A stretch of DNA of 64,000 bases from Croceicoccus sp. YJ47 (GTDB lineage Bacteria > Pseudomonadota > Alphaproteobacteria > Sphingomonadales > Sphingomonadaceae). Where the stretch lies: contig NZ_CP067087.1 of assembly GCF_016745095.1 (NCBI RefSeq), positions 1,786,501 to 1,850,500 on the forward strand, in the 5' to 3' direction. The notes below the pieces were generated by a model. The model was not told where the DNA came from and made no database searches. It was given only the letters and a program-made list of their open reading frames with translations. Position 1 is the stretch's first letter, and every line of letters starts with the position of its first letter. Below, piece after piece: positions 42,120 through 51,518 of the stretch. A program made the position numbers and the translations under genes.

Positions 42120-43897
42120 ATCAACCGTGCCCGCATCATGCCGCGAAGAGCGTTGCCAATGTGAAAACCGTCCTTCAGATCGTCGAGCGTCAATTCCGCC
42201 TCCCGTGCCACCCCTTCGTCGAGCAATTTCTGCCGCATGACGCCGGGCAACAGCCCGAGCGATGCAGGCGGGGTCAGCCATGCACCATCGCGTTCGACAA
42301 AGATATTGGTGAAGCTGCCCTCGGTCACGCGGCCGTCCTGCCGGACCAGAACCGCCTCCTCCGCGCCGAGACCCGCCGCCGCGAACCGCGCCGCATCGTA
42401 GAAATCGCGCAGGCTGGTCTTGTGCGACAGGCGCCAGTCATCTGCCTCCACCGGCAAGTCGTGGGGCATGCAGGGCACCGGCTGCGTCAGCGGGTCGGGC
42501 ATGGCACCCCCCTCCAGTGTCCAGGATCCGTCCTGCGCCAGCATCACGCGCAAACGCGCCGGTTCGCGGTGGGTAAAGCAGAACGCCTGAATATCGTTGC
42601 GAATGGCATGGCGGTCGCAGGCAAAGCCGAGCGCATGCGCGCTCTGCTTCAACCGTTCGAGGTGGCGTTCGACCATCGGCACACCGATCAGCGGATCGAA
42701 ATGCATCGTCTCGATGAGGTGGAAGGGCGCGAGATCCGGCGACGCGAACCGTCCCTTCACCAGGCATTCGTCCCATTCGGCCCGCGCGTCGGACCCCGCG
42801 GTAATCGCCGAGCCCACGCCCAATATCGCATCGCCCCCCGCATCGAGGCGCAAGGTGCGGATCGCCACGTTGAACGCCGCATCGCCATCCGGGTCGAACC
42901 GCCCGACGGCCCCGCAATACACGCCCCGCGCCGCGTCCTCCTCCCGGTGGATCAGCTCCATCGCCCGGATCTTCGGCGCGCCGGTGATCGAGCCGCAGGG
43001 CATGAGTGCGCGCAGCACGGCGCCGGCATCGCGTCCCGGCGCCAGATCCGCGGTGATCGTCGTCACCATCTGATGCACGGTCGGGTATGTTTCGATGGCG
43101 AAGGGCGCCGCGACCCGCACGCTGCCCGGCACGGCGACGCGGCTGATGTCGTTGCGCATCAGGTCGGTGATCATCAGGTTTTCGGCCCGGTCCTTCGCGC
43201 TGTGAAAAAGCGCATCGGCGAGCGCGCTGTCCTCCTCCGGCGTGGCCCCGCGCGGGCGGGTGCCCTTCATCGGTTTCATCGTGACGGTGCCGTCCATGAC
43301 CGCAAAGAACAGCTCGGGCGAGAAGGACAGCGTCCAGTCGGTGCCATCGAACACGATGCCGCCGTGGCCCGCCGCCGCGCGCCCCCGGATCGCGGCATAG
43401 ATGGCGAGCGGATCGCCGCGCCAGCGCCCCGCCAGCGCAAAGGTCAGATTCGCCTGATAGATATCGCCGGCCTCGATCGCGTCGCGCAGCGCGGCGAAAC
43501 GGCGGGCGTATTCGTCGAATTTGCACGTAGGGCGAAGCGGCGAGAGATGCGTCGGCGGCAATCCGTTTTCCGCAATCCGCGCCGCCAGCCATTGCGGCAC
43601 GTCGCCCGCCGAAATCGTTTCGCAGCCATCGAACGCGGCGAGCCAAACGAGCGGTGCATCACCTGCGCGGGCAAGTGGCGCCAGCCGCGGTTCGAGCGCG
43701 AGCCCGGCATCGTAGGCGATCTGGCCTGCGACATGGTGCCCGGCGGCAAGCGCCTCGCGCGCGGCGGCAAGCGCCGGTGCGACCTCGTCCCCGCGCCGCG
43801 CGACGAACGTCGCCCGCGGCTCGCGATAGAGCCGCGCCGGAGCGGGATTTTCCGCCAGCGGACGCGCATCGTCGAGAAGGATGAAAGCTTCGCTCAT
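42116..43897 (-). CDS. pabB: Aminodeoxychorismate synthase component I fused to aminodeoxychorismate lyase (PabB-PabC)
   Basis: A 593-residue bifunctional folate-pathway enzyme. The PabB part (to about residue 360) has KPMKGTRPRGATPEED, LMITDLMRNDISRV and LMPCGSITGAPKIRAMEL of the chorismate-binding fold. The rest is a class IV PLP aminotransferase-like PabC domain, with RLRVMLAQDG, the Lys in LSHKTSLRDFYDAAR and VTEGSFTNIFVE. Together they turn chorismate plus glutamine-derived ammonia into 4-aminobenzoate. ATG 43897 is preferred (MSEAFILLDDARP). PabA is not in the window. Confidence 0.94.
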   Translation of the reverse strand: MSEAFILLDDARPLAENPAPARLYREPRATFVARRGDEVAPALAAAREALAAGHHVAGQIAYDAGLALEPRLAPLARAGDAPLVWLAAFDGCETISAGDVPQWLAARIAENGLPPTHLSPLRPTCKFDEYARRFAALRDAIEAGDIYQANLTFALAGRWRGDPLAIYAAIRGRAAAGHGGIVFDGTDWTLSFSPELFFAVMDGTVTMKPMKGTRPRGATPEEDSALADALFHSAKDRAENLMITDLMRNDISRVAVPGSVRVAAPFAIETYPTVHQMVTTITADLAPGRDAGAVLRALMPCGSITGAPKIRAMELIHREEDAARGVYCGAVGRFDPDGDAAFNVAIRTLRLDAGGDAILGVGSAITAGSDARAEWDECLVKGRFASPDLAPFHLIETMHFDPLIGVPMVERHLERLKQSAHALGFACDRHAIRNDIQAFCFTHREPARLRVMLAQDGSWTLEGGAMPDPLTQPVPCMPHDLPVEADDWRLSHKTSLRDFYDAARFAAAGLGAEEAVLVRQDGRVTEGSFTNIFVERDGAWLTPPASLGLLPGVMRQKLLDEGVAREAELTLDDLKDGFHIGNALRGMMRARLI

Positions 43898-43952
43898 GCC
43901 GCCCCTGCATGGCGGCTGTCGCTGCGGGCGGCAAGGGCGAAGCGCTCGCGGC

Positions 43953-45377
43953 CTACACCGGCAGCGACAATTCCGCGCACAAACCCGTCGCCCCGCCATC
44001 ATCCGCATCGCGATTGGCGAGGATGAGCGTGCCCCCGTGCTGCTCCGCGATCGCGCGAGCCAGCGTCAGGCCGAGGCCCGCGCCGCCGGTGCCGCGATTG
44101 CGCGACGGATCGCCCCGCGCGAACGGCTCCATCATCGCGGAAATCTGGCCGTCGGGAATGCCCGGTCCCCGGTCCATGACGCGCACGATGGCGCGATTGC
44201 CGCGCCGTTCCACCGACACGTCGGCGCCGCCGGCATAGCGCACCGCATTCCCGATCAGATTGCGCAGCGCCCGGCGCAGCCATGTCGCGCGTAGCGGGAG
44301 CACGATCCGCTGCGTCTCGCCCAGCTCGACCGGGTCGCCCATGTCCTCGAACTCTTCGACGACCGATACGACGAGGGCGGACAGTTCCGTCGTTTCGAGC
44401 GGGTCGGACGGCCGCCCCACCCGCGCGAGCGACAGGATGTCGTCGAGCGTGCGGACGATATCCTCGATCGTGGCGGCCATGCGGGCGCGCTCGTCCTCGT
44501 CCTCCACCGATTCGATGCGGACGCGCAGCGCGGCGAGCGGCGTCTTCAGATCATGGCCGATCGCGCCCAGCATCACGTTCTTTTCATCGAGAAGCGCGCC
44601 GATCCGCTGCTCCATCCGGTTATGCGCGATGATCAGCCGGCGCGTGTCGGTCGGGCCGGCGGGCTGCACCCGCGCGTCGGCCGACATGGCGGGGTCGCGC
44701 GAAAAATCCTCGACCCTGCCGGTCAACGCTTTCAACGGTCCGGTAATCCGGCGCAGCAGCAACGCGATCGCGCCGACGAGCACGATATAGGTCAACACCG
44801 TCTGTAGCAGCAGCAGGCGCACGAAACGCCCGGTGCGCGCAGGCGGAAGATCGCGCGCCACGATCCAGTGGCTGGCACCTGCGGGGCGCATCGCGGCGAC
44901 GACCACCTGCGACCGGTCGGGCGGGGGGGAGGCGCCGAACCGGCGGCGAAGGAAATTCTGCGCCGGGGGGTCGTCGGCGAGCGGACGTTCGAAGACATCG
45001 AGCGCGGTAAAGGCAATGCCCTGCTCGCTCAGCACCTGCGCGAGGCGCTCCTGCAGATTGCCGCGCATGCGGTCCTGCGACGTGCGCGGCGAAACATTGG
45101 CCGAAACGAGCCCCATGGAGCGGCGCGCGCCTCTGCCCCGCATGCCGTGCATCGCATCCCGGCGCCCGACGCGCGCGTCGAACGCCTGCGCCCCGATCAG
45201 GCGGAAGGCCAGCGTGTGGGCGATCGAATTGTCGGCCCGCGCAACCTCCGCGCGGTAGATGATGACCGCACTGATCGCCTGACCCAAAAGCAGCGCGAGC
45301 GCGACCGCGAGCAGCATCTGCCCCTGCAGGCTGCGCGGCAATATCCGGCGCGACAGGATGGACAGCCGGCGGCGCAA
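43953..45377 (-). CDS. Sensor histidine kinase (HAMP-HisKA-HATPase)
   Basis: A 474-residue membrane kinase. Helix 1 is about 20-42, the periplasmic sensor 43-185 is Arg-rich, helix 2 about 186-208, then HAMP. The phospho-acceptor is His275 in GAIGHDLKTPLAAL. The ATPase boxes are NLIGNAVRYAG, DRGPGIPDG and GTGGAGLGLTLARAIAEQHGG. The only start that gives the full first helix is TTG at 45377, 4 nt after the response-regulator stop, so the pair is coupled. The stimulus is unknown; EnvZ-like organisation. Confidence 0.93.
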   Translation of the reverse strand: MRRRLSILSRRILPRSLQGQMLLAVALALLLGQAISAVIIYRAEVARADNSIAHTLAFRLIGAQAFDARVGRRDAMHGMRGRGARRSMGLVSANVSPRTSQDRMRGNLQERLAQVLSEQGIAFTALDVFERPLADDPPAQNFLRRRFGASPPPDRSQVVVAAMRPAGASHWIVARDLPPARTGRFVRLLLLQTVLTYIVLVGAIALLLRRITGPLKALTGRVEDFSRDPAMSADARVQPAGPTDTRRLIIAHNRMEQRIGALLDEKNVMLGAIGHDLKTPLAALRVRIESVEDEDERARMAATIEDIVRTLDDILSLARVGRPSDPLETTELSALVVSVVEEFEDMGDPVELGETQRIVLPLRATWLRRALRNLIGNAVRYAGGADVSVERRGNRAIVRVMDRGPGIPDGQISAMMEPFARGDPSRNRGTGGAGLGLTLARAIAEQHGGTLILANRDADDGGATGLCAELSLPV

Positions 45378-45381
45378 GCGT

Positions 45382-46119
45382 TCAGCCAGACGCCGCGCGC
45401 GTCACGTCGGCGGCCAGCATGTAGCCGCCGCCCCGCACGGTCAGGATGAGCTGCGGATCGGAGCGGTCGATTTCGATCTTGCGGCGCAGGCGGCTGATCG
45501 CATTGTCGACGGCGCGGTCGAACAGATGCGCCTCGCGCCCCTGCACCATGTCGAGCAGGCGATCGCGGTCGATCACCTGTCGCGGGCGGTCGCAAAACGC
45601 CTTGAGCAGGCGGAATTCGGCCGAGGATATGGCCACCACCGCCCCTTCGGGATCGAGCAGCCGCCGCTTCAGCGGATCGAGCCGCCACCCCTCGAAACAG
45701 TAATCCGCCTCGGTCCCGGTCGGTGTCTCCGCCCGGCTCGCCCGGCGCAGAACCGACCGGATGCGCGCGACGAGCTCGCGCGGCTCGAACGGTTTCACCA
45801 CGTAATCGTCGGCCCCGATTTCGAGGCCCACGATACGATCGGTCGCCTCCCCCCGCGCGGTGAGGAGGATGACCGGCACGCGCTGCGTCTCGACGAGATG
45901 GCGGGTGAGCGACAGCCCGTCCTCCCCCGGCATCATGATGTCGAGCAGGACGAGATCGGCCGCCTCGGATTTCAGCATGGTGCGCGCGGCGGCGGCGCTT
46001 TCGGCCTGCCGCACGGCGAAACCCTGCTTGGTCAGATATTGGCAAAGCGGCGTGCGCAACGCCTCCTCGTCATCGACGACGAGGATCCGGTCGGGCACGG
46101 TTTCGGGCGCGTCGGCCAT
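45382..46119 (-). CDS. OmpR-family response regulator
   Basis: A 245-residue regulator. The receiver domain has DD at 16-17, the phosphorylation site Asp60 in LVLLDIMMPG, Thr in ILLTARG and Lys in YVVKPFEPRELVARI. The C-terminal winged HTH (about 150-240) ends in RLRRKIEIDRSDPQLILTVRGGGYML. It is transcribed first, followed directly by the histidine kinase gene. The order and domain type match OmpR-EnvZ-like systems. Confidence 0.95.
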   Translation of the reverse strand: MADAPETVPDRILVVDDEEALRTPLCQYLTKQGFAVRQAESAAAARTMLKSEAADLVLLDIMMPGEDGLSLTRHLVETQRVPVILLTARGEATDRIVGLEIGADDYVVKPFEPRELVARIRSVLRRASRAETPTGTEADYCFEGWRLDPLKRRLLDPEGAVVAISSAEFRLLKAFCDRPRQVIDRDRLLDMVQGREAHLFDRAVDNAISRLRRKIEIDRSDPQLILTVRGGGYMLAADVTRAASG

Positions 46120-46158
46120 CAGCCGCCGCGCCCTGATCGGTATGCGGGATGATGGGCG

Positions 46159-46692
46159 TCAGCCTGCATCGCCGCTCCGCTGCCGGTGCATGGCGCGCAT
46201 CGCGTCGCGGGCGGCCTTTCGCTCCGCTGCGGTGACGGTGCCGTCGCCATTCGTGTCCATGCGGGTGAAATGGCTTTTCGCTGCGGCGCGCATTTCGGCG
46301 CGGGTGATGGCGTCGTCGCCATTGGCATCGGCCATTTTCACCATGCCCATACCCCTGCCGGCGCCGCGATGCGCCATCGGTCCGCGCTCTTCGCGCTGGC
46401 CGCGTGCGGCGAATTCGGTGCGGCTGATCTGCCCGTCCTTGTCGGCGTCGAGCCGGTCGAACATGGCGTCCTGGCGGGCCTGCCGGTCGGCGGCGTCAAT
46501 CGTGCCATCGCCATTGCGGTCCATCCGGTCGAACAGGGCGAGAGCGCGGGCCTCCGCCGTGGCGAGCGTCATGGGTTCCATCGCGGGACGGTCGCGGTCC
46601 TGCGGCGCGGCGCGGGCGATATCGGGGGCGGCGACGGCCACGGTGCCAAGGCCGATGACGGCGATTCCCGCGGCAAGAACGGTCTTTTTCAT
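46159..46692 (-). CDS. Secreted EF-hand calcium-binding protein
   Basis: A 177-residue exported protein with a signal peptide (MKKTVLAAGIAVIGLGTVAVA). Four EF-hand loops are visible: DRNGDGTIDAAD, DADKDGQISRTE, DANGDDAITRAE and DTNGDGTVTAAE, each with Asp/Asn at the calcium positions (the third has Asp for the usual Gly at position 6). The spacing suggests two EF-hand pairs linked by an Arg/Gly/Met-rich segment. It lies 39 nt upstream of the two-component genes on the same strand, so it may be cotranscribed with them or be part of a signal chain (inference). Confidence 0.88.
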   Translation of the reverse strand: MKKTVLAAGIAVIGLGTVAVAAPDIARAAPQDRDRPAMEPMTLATAEARALALFDRMDRNGDGTIDAADRQARQDAMFDRLDADKDGQISRTEFAARGQREERGPMAHRGAGRGMGMVKMADANGDDAITRAEMRAAAKSHFTRMDTNGDGTVTAAERKAARDAMRAMHRQRSGDAG

Positions 46693-46831
46693 GGTCGATC
46701 CATCCACTTGCAAAAAGGGTGAAGCCGCGGCCAGCGCATCGGGCCTTGGGGGAGGGGACATCAGGGGAAAACCCGAATGATGCGCCGTCCGCGACTTCGT
46801 GAAACCCTTATAGCGGCCCGCCTGTCGCAGG

Positions 46832-46862
46832 ATTATGCCACAATCGGGAATAATTGTCGCAA
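46832..46862 (-). promoter_or_regulatory. Possible promoter of the EF-hand gene
   Basis: Reading on the minus strand, TTGCGA and CATAAT are separated by 19 bp in an AT-rich part of the 222-nt gap upstream of the EF-hand gene. The spacing is longer than ideal and the start would lie about 140 nt before the ATG. Weak evidence. Confidence 0.25.
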
Positions 46863-46914
46863 CGGGTATCAGGGACCGGCCCGTGTTCATCGGCGCGCAA
46901 GGGCTGGCGTCCCG

Positions 46915-48729
46915 TCACCCCTCCAGAGGCGCGCATTGCGCCGCGACCCAGGCCAGATCGCCCTCGTCGTCCATCACCGATTTCGCGATCTCCAGCGTGC
47001 GGGCATGGTAATCGTCCACCCATTGCCGTTCCGCCTCGGTCAGCATGGCGACATCGATGAGTCGCCGGTCGATCGGCACGAAGGTCAGCGTCTCGAACCC
47101 CAGCACATCGAGTTCGGCGCCGGGCACATCCTTTTTCACGGTCAGGATCAGGTTCTCGATCCGGATGCCGTATTCGCCGGCCTTGTAATAGCCCGGCTCG
47201 TTCGAGAGAATCATGCCCGCGTGGATCTCCTGCGCCGTGCCGGCCTGCCCGCCGCCGGGCTTTGCGATGCGCTGCGGCCCTTCGTGCACGCCGAGATAGC
47301 TGCCGACGCCGTGGCCCGTGCCATGCGCGTAATCGACGCCCGCCTGCCACAGATATTGCCGCGCGAACCCGTCGAGCTGGCCTCCGGTGGTGCCTTGCGG
47401 AAAGAGCGCGGTGTCGATGGCGATATGCCCCTTCAGCACGCGGGTGAAACGGTCGCGTACCTCGTCATGCGGGGCGTCCGGCCCGACCCATATCGTGCGG
47501 GTGATGTCGGTGGTGCCGCCCGGATATTGCCCGCCGCTGTCGACGAGATAGACGCTGTTGGGCTCCAGCTTGCGGTTGCTCTCCGCATTCACGCGGTAAT
47601 GCGGGCTGGCGCCGTTCGGCCCGGCGCCCGATATGGTGTCGAAGCTTGTATCGCGCAGGTCGCCGCTCTGCGCGCGTTCGTTATAGAGCCTTTCCACCGC
47701 GGCAAGCTCGTCGATGTCGCCCTTGGGCGCTTCTTCGTCGAGCCATTTGAGGAAGCGGGACACCGCCCGCGTATCGCGGGCCTGCGCCTCGCGGTGGCCC
47801 TTGACCTCGGCGGCGTTCTTGATCGCCTTGGGAAGCATGATCGGATCGGTGAGCGTGACGGGCGTGGCGCCGGCAATCTCCAGCACGTCGTAGATGGCCG
47901 CCACGCCGCTGTCGGGATCGACCGCGACACGCTTGCCGCCAAGCTCGTTGAGCCCGGCCTCGATCTCGTCCCGGCCGCGCAGCGTGACCTGATTGCCGAG
48001 ATGTTCGCGCAGGTCGCCATCGACCTTTTCGGGCGCGACGAACCATTGCGCGGTCCCGTCGGCGGCGACGATGACATAGGACAGCGCGACCGGCGTGTGG
48101 CTGACGTCCGCGCCGCGAATGTTGAGCAGCCATGCAATGGAATCGAGCGCGCCGATCACCGCGGCATCGCAGCGATTCTCCTTGAGCCAGCGGGCAACCG
48201 CCTCGCGCTTGTTCGCGCTGGTCTCGCCGGCGAGGTCGTTGGCGTAGGGCTGTGCCTTGGCCGGGGACGGTTCGGGCCGGTCCTGCCACACCGCGTCGAT
48301 CGGATTGCTGTCGAGCGGGACGAGCTCGGCGCCGACCGCCTCGAGCGCCTTTTGCGTGTCGGCAACCCAGCCGCGCGCATGCAGCCACGGATCGAACCCG
48401 ATGCGCGCACCCTTCGCGACATTCTTCGCCAGCCATTGCCCGTGGCTGGTCGCCGGCACGTTTTCATAGTCCCAGAACTTGCCATCGACCTGTTCGCGCA
48501 CCTGGAGCGTATAGCGCCCGTCGACGAACATCGCGGCCTTGTCGCGCAGCACGATGGCGCTGCCCGCGCTTCCGCCGAACCCGGTGAGCCAGGCGAGCCG
48601 CTGGGCATAATCGCCGACATATTCGCTCATGTGCTCATCGCTGATCGGCACGACGAAGCCGTCGAGATCGCGGCGTTTCAATTCCTCGCGCAGGGCGGAG
48701 AGGCGGGCTTCGTGGGTGTGCATCAACAT
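46915..48729 (-). CDS. pepP: Xaa-Pro aminopeptidase (M24B, aminopeptidase P, long form)
   Basis: A 604-residue three-domain aminopeptidase that removes N-terminal residues before proline. Two creatinase-like domains (1 to about 310) precede the pita-bread catalytic domain. Metal ligands appear in YLVDSGGQYPGGTTDITRT (two Asp), HGTGHGVGSYLGVHEGP (His), ILSNEPGYY (Glu) and a final Glu in LDVLGFETLTFVPIDRR. It has no signal peptide, so it is cytoplasmic. It is divergent from the S9 peptidase gene; both act on proline-containing or small peptides. Confidence 0.93.
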   Translation of the reverse strand: MLMHTHEARLSALREELKRRDLDGFVVPISDEHMSEYVGDYAQRLAWLTGFGGSAGSAIVLRDKAAMFVDGRYTLQVREQVDGKFWDYENVPATSHGQWLAKNVAKGARIGFDPWLHARGWVADTQKALEAVGAELVPLDSNPIDAVWQDRPEPSPAKAQPYANDLAGETSANKREAVARWLKENRCDAAVIGALDSIAWLLNIRGADVSHTPVALSYVIVAADGTAQWFVAPEKVDGDLREHLGNQVTLRGRDEIEAGLNELGGKRVAVDPDSGVAAIYDVLEIAGATPVTLTDPIMLPKAIKNAAEVKGHREAQARDTRAVSRFLKWLDEEAPKGDIDELAAVERLYNERAQSGDLRDTSFDTISGAGPNGASPHYRVNAESNRKLEPNSVYLVDSGGQYPGGTTDITRTIWVGPDAPHDEVRDRFTRVLKGHIAIDTALFPQGTTGGQLDGFARQYLWQAGVDYAHGTGHGVGSYLGVHEGPQRIAKPGGGQAGTAQEIHAGMILSNEPGYYKAGEYGIRIENLILTVKKDVPGAELDVLGFETLTFVPIDRRLIDVAMLTEAERQWVDDYHARTLEIAKSVMDDEGDLAWVAAQCAPLEG

Positions 48730-48837
48730 GGGCGTTACCTTGCAATCGGATCATCGGGCCAAAGTTCAATCGGCGGTTTAATCGGCGGGCGCGCTTGCAG
48801 GGGCAGGGGCGCGACCATAGATGCCCAACATAGACAC

Positions 48838-48866
48838 GCCGACCCGCGCTTTAAAGCGCAGTCGGC
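48838..48866. repeat. Nested inverted repeat between pepP and the S9 peptidase gene
   Basis: The core is the 14-bp palindrome GCGCTTTAAAGCGC at 48846-48859, flanked by GCCGAC (48838-48843) and GTCGGC (48861-48866). It lies between two divergent peptidase genes. It could be a dimeric operator or a stem in the leader. A separate tandem pair of AATCGGCGG (48768 and 48780, 12-bp period) lies closer to pepP. Confidence 0.5.
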
Positions 48867-48927
48867 ACGCGGCCTGTGCGCATGAACGCCGCACCGGGCC
48901 GGATACCGCCATTGGAAGGGCATTTTC

Positions 48928-51021
48928 TTGACCGACACGACCCCCGCGACGCAGCCCCCCATCGCCCGGAAACAGGACGATCGCACGACCCATCACGGCA
49001 TCGCGATTACCGACGAATATGCCTGGCTGCGCGATGCCGGCTATCCCAAGGTGGAGAACGCGGACATCCTCGCGCATCTCAACGAAGAGAACCGCTGGTT
49101 CGAAACGCGCATGAAACCGCACGAAGCGCTGGTCGAAACCCTGTTCAAGGAGATGCGCGCCCGGATCAAGGAAGCCGACGCCTCCGTCCCGCAGAAGGAT
49201 GGCGACTGGTACTACTGGATCGAGTATCTCGACGGCGCGGAATACAAGCAATGGTGGCGCAAGCCTGCCGCCGGCGGCCGCGACGGCGAGGAGGGAAAGC
49301 AGCTGATCCTCGACGAGGCGGCGCTGGCCGAAGGGCACGAATATTTCAGCCTCGGCGCCTTTTCGGTGAGCGCGGATGGCACGATGCTCGCCTATGCGAC
49401 CGATACCGACGGGTCGGAACGCTATGAGGCGCGGTTTCGGAACCTGACCACGGGTAAGGATCTGCCCGACGTCATTCCCGGCACGCTCGGCTCGCTGGTG
49501 TGGGTGAAGGGCGACAGCGGCATCGTCTATTCACTGGCCAATGAAAACTGGCGCACGGACAATGCGCGGCTCCACTGGCTGGGCCTACCGGTGGCGGAGG
49601 ATACCGAGCTGTTTCATGAGGATGACGAAGGTTTCCGCGTCGGTTCGGGCCTCTCCGCGACGGAGGAATGGCTGATCATTGCGACGAGCGATCATGAAAC
49701 GAGCGAGGCGTGGATCGTGCCCGCCGACGATCCGGAGGCCGAACCCGTGCTGATCCGCGCGCGGGAGAAGGGCGTCGAATATGATATCGACATGCGCGGC
49801 GATACGATTTTCATCCACACCAACGACACCCACGAAAATTTCCGCCTCGCCACCGCGCCGCTGTCCGATCCCGCCGCATGGACCACGCGCATCGAGGGGT
49901 CGGACGATTTCTACCTGACCGGTTTCGAACTGTTCCGCGATTTCTATGTGATCGAGGGGCGCCGCGACGGGCTCGACCAGATCGAGATCCGCTCCTACGA
50001 CGATCCGGCGGACGTGCGGCCCATCGCCTTTCCCGAGGCCAGCTTCGTCGCCAGCCTCGGCAACAATCCCGAATATGCGGTCGATACGCTCCGCCTGTCG
50101 TATAATTCGATGGTCACGCCGGGCACCGCCTATGATTATCACCTCGCCGACCGGCGGCTGGAGGTGTTGAAGGTGCAAGAGATCCCGTCGGGCTACGACC
50201 CTGCGCAATATCGCACCGAACGCGTCACGATCACCGCGCGCGACGGGACCGAGGTGCCGGTGTCGCTGGTGATGCGGGCCGATACGCCGAAGGACGGTTC
50301 GGCGCCGCTGCATCTCTATGGCTATGGCGCCTATGGCATCGCGATCCCGCCCGGTTTTTCGACCACGCGGCTCAGCCTCGTCGATCGCGGTTTCATCTAT
50401 GCCATCGCGCATATCCGCGGCGGCGACGATCTCGGGCGGCGCTGGTATCTCGATGGAAAGCTGGAGCGGCGGACCAATGCGTTCACCGATTTCGTCGATG
50501 CGGCGAACGGGCTGATCGACCTCGGCTATACGCGCAAGGGCCGGGTGACCGCCTCGGGCGGGTCTGCGGGCGGCGAACTGATGGGCGCGATCGTCAATAC
50601 CGATCCCGATATCTGGGGCGCGGTGGTGGCGCATGTGCCCTTCGTCGACGTGCTCAACACCATGCTGGACGCATCCCTGCCGCTGACGCCGGGCGAATGG
50701 CCCGAATGGGGCAACCCGATCGAGGACAAGGCCGCCTTCGAACTCATTCGCAGCTACAGCCCCTATGACAATGTCACGGCACAGGATTACCCGCCGATGC
50801 TGGTCACCGCCGGGCTGAACGATCCGCGCGTGACATACTGGGAGCCGACCAAATGGGTCGCCCGCCTGCGCGATCGCAAGACCGACGACCATGAATTGCT
50901 GCTCAAGGTGAACATGGGCGCCGGGCACGGGGGCAAGTCGGGCCGGTTCGATTCGCTGCGCGAAGTGGCGGAGGAATTTGCCTTTATCCTGTGGCAGATG
51001 GGCATGACGAAGGCGGCGTGA
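48928..51021 (+). CDS. S9A-family oligopeptidase (protease II / oligopeptidase B type)
   Basis: A 697-residue serine peptidase with no signal peptide. The N-terminal beta-propeller (about 60-420) starts DEYAWLRDAGYPKVENADIL, and the alpha/beta-hydrolase domain has the nucleophile Ser near residue 548 in TASGGSAGGELMGA, the Asp in GLNDPRVTYWEPTKW and the His in GAGHGGKSGR. This matches PtrB, which cleaves small peptides after basic residues. The start is TTG at 48928, 7 nt after GGAAGGG; no ATG lies nearby. It overlaps the next gene by 1 nt (TGATG). Confidence 0.93.
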   Translation: MTDTTPATQPPIARKQDDRTTHHGIAITDEYAWLRDAGYPKVENADILAHLNEENRWFETRMKPHEALVETLFKEMRARIKEADASVPQKDGDWYYWIEYLDGAEYKQWWRKPAAGGRDGEEGKQLILDEAALAEGHEYFSLGAFSVSADGTMLAYATDTDGSERYEARFRNLTTGKDLPDVIPGTLGSLVWVKGDSGIVYSLANENWRTDNARLHWLGLPVAEDTELFHEDDEGFRVGSGLSATEEWLIIATSDHETSEAWIVPADDPEAEPVLIRAREKGVEYDIDMRGDTIFIHTNDTHENFRLATAPLSDPAAWTTRIEGSDDFYLTGFELFRDFYVIEGRRDGLDQIEIRSYDDPADVRPIAFPEASFVASLGNNPEYAVDTLRLSYNSMVTPGTAYDYHLADRRLEVLKVQEIPSGYDPAQYRTERVTITARDGTEVPVSLVMRADTPKDGSAPLHLYGYGAYGIAIPPGFSTTRLSLVDRGFIYAIAHIRGGDDLGRRWYLDGKLERRTNAFTDFVDAANGLIDLGYTRKGRVTASGGSAGGELMGAIVNTDPDIWGAVVAHVPFVDVLNTMLDASLPLTPGEWPEWGNPIEDKAAFELIRSYSPYDNVTAQDYPPMLVTAGLNDPRVTYWEPTKWVARLRDRKTDDHELLLKVNMGAGHGGKSGRFDSLREVAEEFAFILWQMGMTKAA

Positions 51022-51518
51022 TGCGAAAACTTCTTGCCTTGCTGCTGTTTGCCGGGCTGCTTTTCGGCGGCTGGTACTATGCCTCACCGCGCTACGCACT
51101 GCACCGGCTGGAGCAGGCGGCGCGCGATGGCGATGCCGCCGCGTTGGAGGAGCGGGTCGATTTCGCTGCGCTGCGCGGCTCGCTCGTAAGCGAGCTCGAT
51201 GAGGAGATCGGCGCACGTGGGGGCTCGCCGCTCGAACGCTTGGGCGCGCGGATCGCCGGCGTTGCGGCGGGGCCGGTGGTGGACCGGCTGGTCACGCCGG
51301 AGGGTGTTGCCCGGCTCCTGCGCGAAGGGCGCGCCGGGCCGGTCGTGATCCGTCCCGAGCGCGGCGACGATGGTCGCGAGGCGGAAACGCCCGACCTGCG
51401 TATTCTTCGCCGCGGTCTCGACGAATTTCGCGTGACCGGGGCGGCGACGCAGGGTGCGCCGGCGCTGATCTTTGCGCGGGACGGGCTGGGATGGACATTG
51501 GTCGGGGTGGATTTGTGA
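51021..51518 (+). CDS. DUF2939-type membrane-anchored protein
   Basis: A 165-residue protein with one N-terminal membrane helix (LLALLLFAGLLFGGWYYA) followed by SPRYALHRLEQAARDGDAAALEERVDFAALRGSL, which I recognise as the opening of the DUF2939 family. The remainder is soluble and probably periplasmic. Its ATG shares one base with the S9 peptidase stop, and its stop overlaps the GTG of the thioesterase gene, so the three form one coupled unit. Function unknown. Confidence 0.85.
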   Translation: MRKLLALLLFAGLLFGGWYYASPRYALHRLEQAARDGDAAALEERVDFAALRGSLVSELDEEIGARGGSPLERLGARIAGVAAGPVVDRLVTPEGVARLLREGRAGPVVIRPERGDDGREAETPDLRILRRGLDEFRVTGAATQGAPALIFARDGLGWTLVGVDL

